Source of the DNA: an uncultured Alcanivoracaceae bacterium
GTDB taxonomy: Bacteria > Pseudomonadota > Gammaproteobacteria > Pseudomonadales > Alcanivoracaceae
Reading direction: 5' to 3'
DNA length: 5,933 nucleotides
Assembly: GCA_937943665.1 (NCBI GenBank)
Contig: CALEAR010000242.1
Span: forward strand, 1 to 5,933
Shown here: positions 5,918 through 5,933 of the stretch, in pieces
Layout: each line of letters begins with the position of its first letter
How positions within the stretch are numbered: position 1 is the first letter of the stretch
The notes under the pieces: model-generated
What the model saw: the letters and a program-made list of their open reading frames with translations, nothing else
What the model was told of the DNA's origin: nothing
Databases searched by the model: none
Made by a program: the position numbers and the translations under genes

Positions 5918-5933
5918 AGATCGGAAGAGCACA
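5918..5933 (+). other. Illumina TruSeq adapter remnant (sequencing artefact)
   Basis: The final 16 bases, AGATCGGAAGAGCACA, are identical to the start of the standard TruSeq read-1 adapter. An exact 16-base match at the very end of a sequence is not expected by chance, so these bases are not genomic and the true contig end is at about 5917. Confidence 0.95.

Overview
The window is a 5.9 kb piece of bacterial DNA, most likely from a marine-type gammaproteobacterium. That is an inference from the gene families, the roughly 50% GC composition by eye, the Gram-negative lipoprotein and the Tat-exported protein; there is no rRNA or other taxonomic marker. Both ends cut the natural sequence: the left edge truncates a dehydrogenase gene, and the last 16 bases (5918-5933) match the common Illumina TruSeq adapter, so the right edge is an untrimmed assembly end.

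Layout. Positions 1-1156 (+) hold a glutathione-dependent formaldehyde detoxification operon: the 3' end of class III alcohol dehydrogenase (S-(hydroxymethyl)glutathione dehydrogenase), then a complete S-formylglutathione hydrolase, closed by a strong intrinsic terminator (1179-1209). Facing it is a minus-strand two-gene operon (3408 down to 1216). Its first gene encodes a small protein with a Tat signal, resembling gluconate 2-dehydrogenase subunit 3. Its second encodes a GMC-family FAD oxidoreductase with no export signal of its own. The Shine-Dalgarno site of the second gene overlaps the stop codon of the first. The likely arrangement is that the small subunit carries the folded flavoprotein to the periplasm. 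A plausible sigma-70 promoter (3442-3469) lies upstream.

Positions 3627-5845 (-) hold one large gene broken into two reading frames. It encodes a lipoprotein with a GH5 catalytic domain of the endoglycosylceramidase type, the C-terminal beta-sandwich typical of those enzymes, and a three-repeat ricin-B (beta-trefoil) lectin domain. A single missing base in an AAAAGGG run (plus 4548-4554) splits the frame. Separately, the expected catalytic nucleophile Glu in the G-E-F-G motif is read as Gly (codon at 4491-4493). The acid/base Glu and most other GH5 active-site residues are intact. The locus is therefore a recent pseudogene, a catalytically dead glycan-binding descendant with a later frameshift, or a victim of sequence error; the adapter remnant shows that the assembly was not fully cleaned.

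No RNA genes, CRISPR arrays, insertion sequences or phage genes were seen. The parts most worth a second look are the broken ceramidase-like lectin lipoprotein, its roughly 95-residue insertion after the N-E-P motif, and the Tat/GMC pair.
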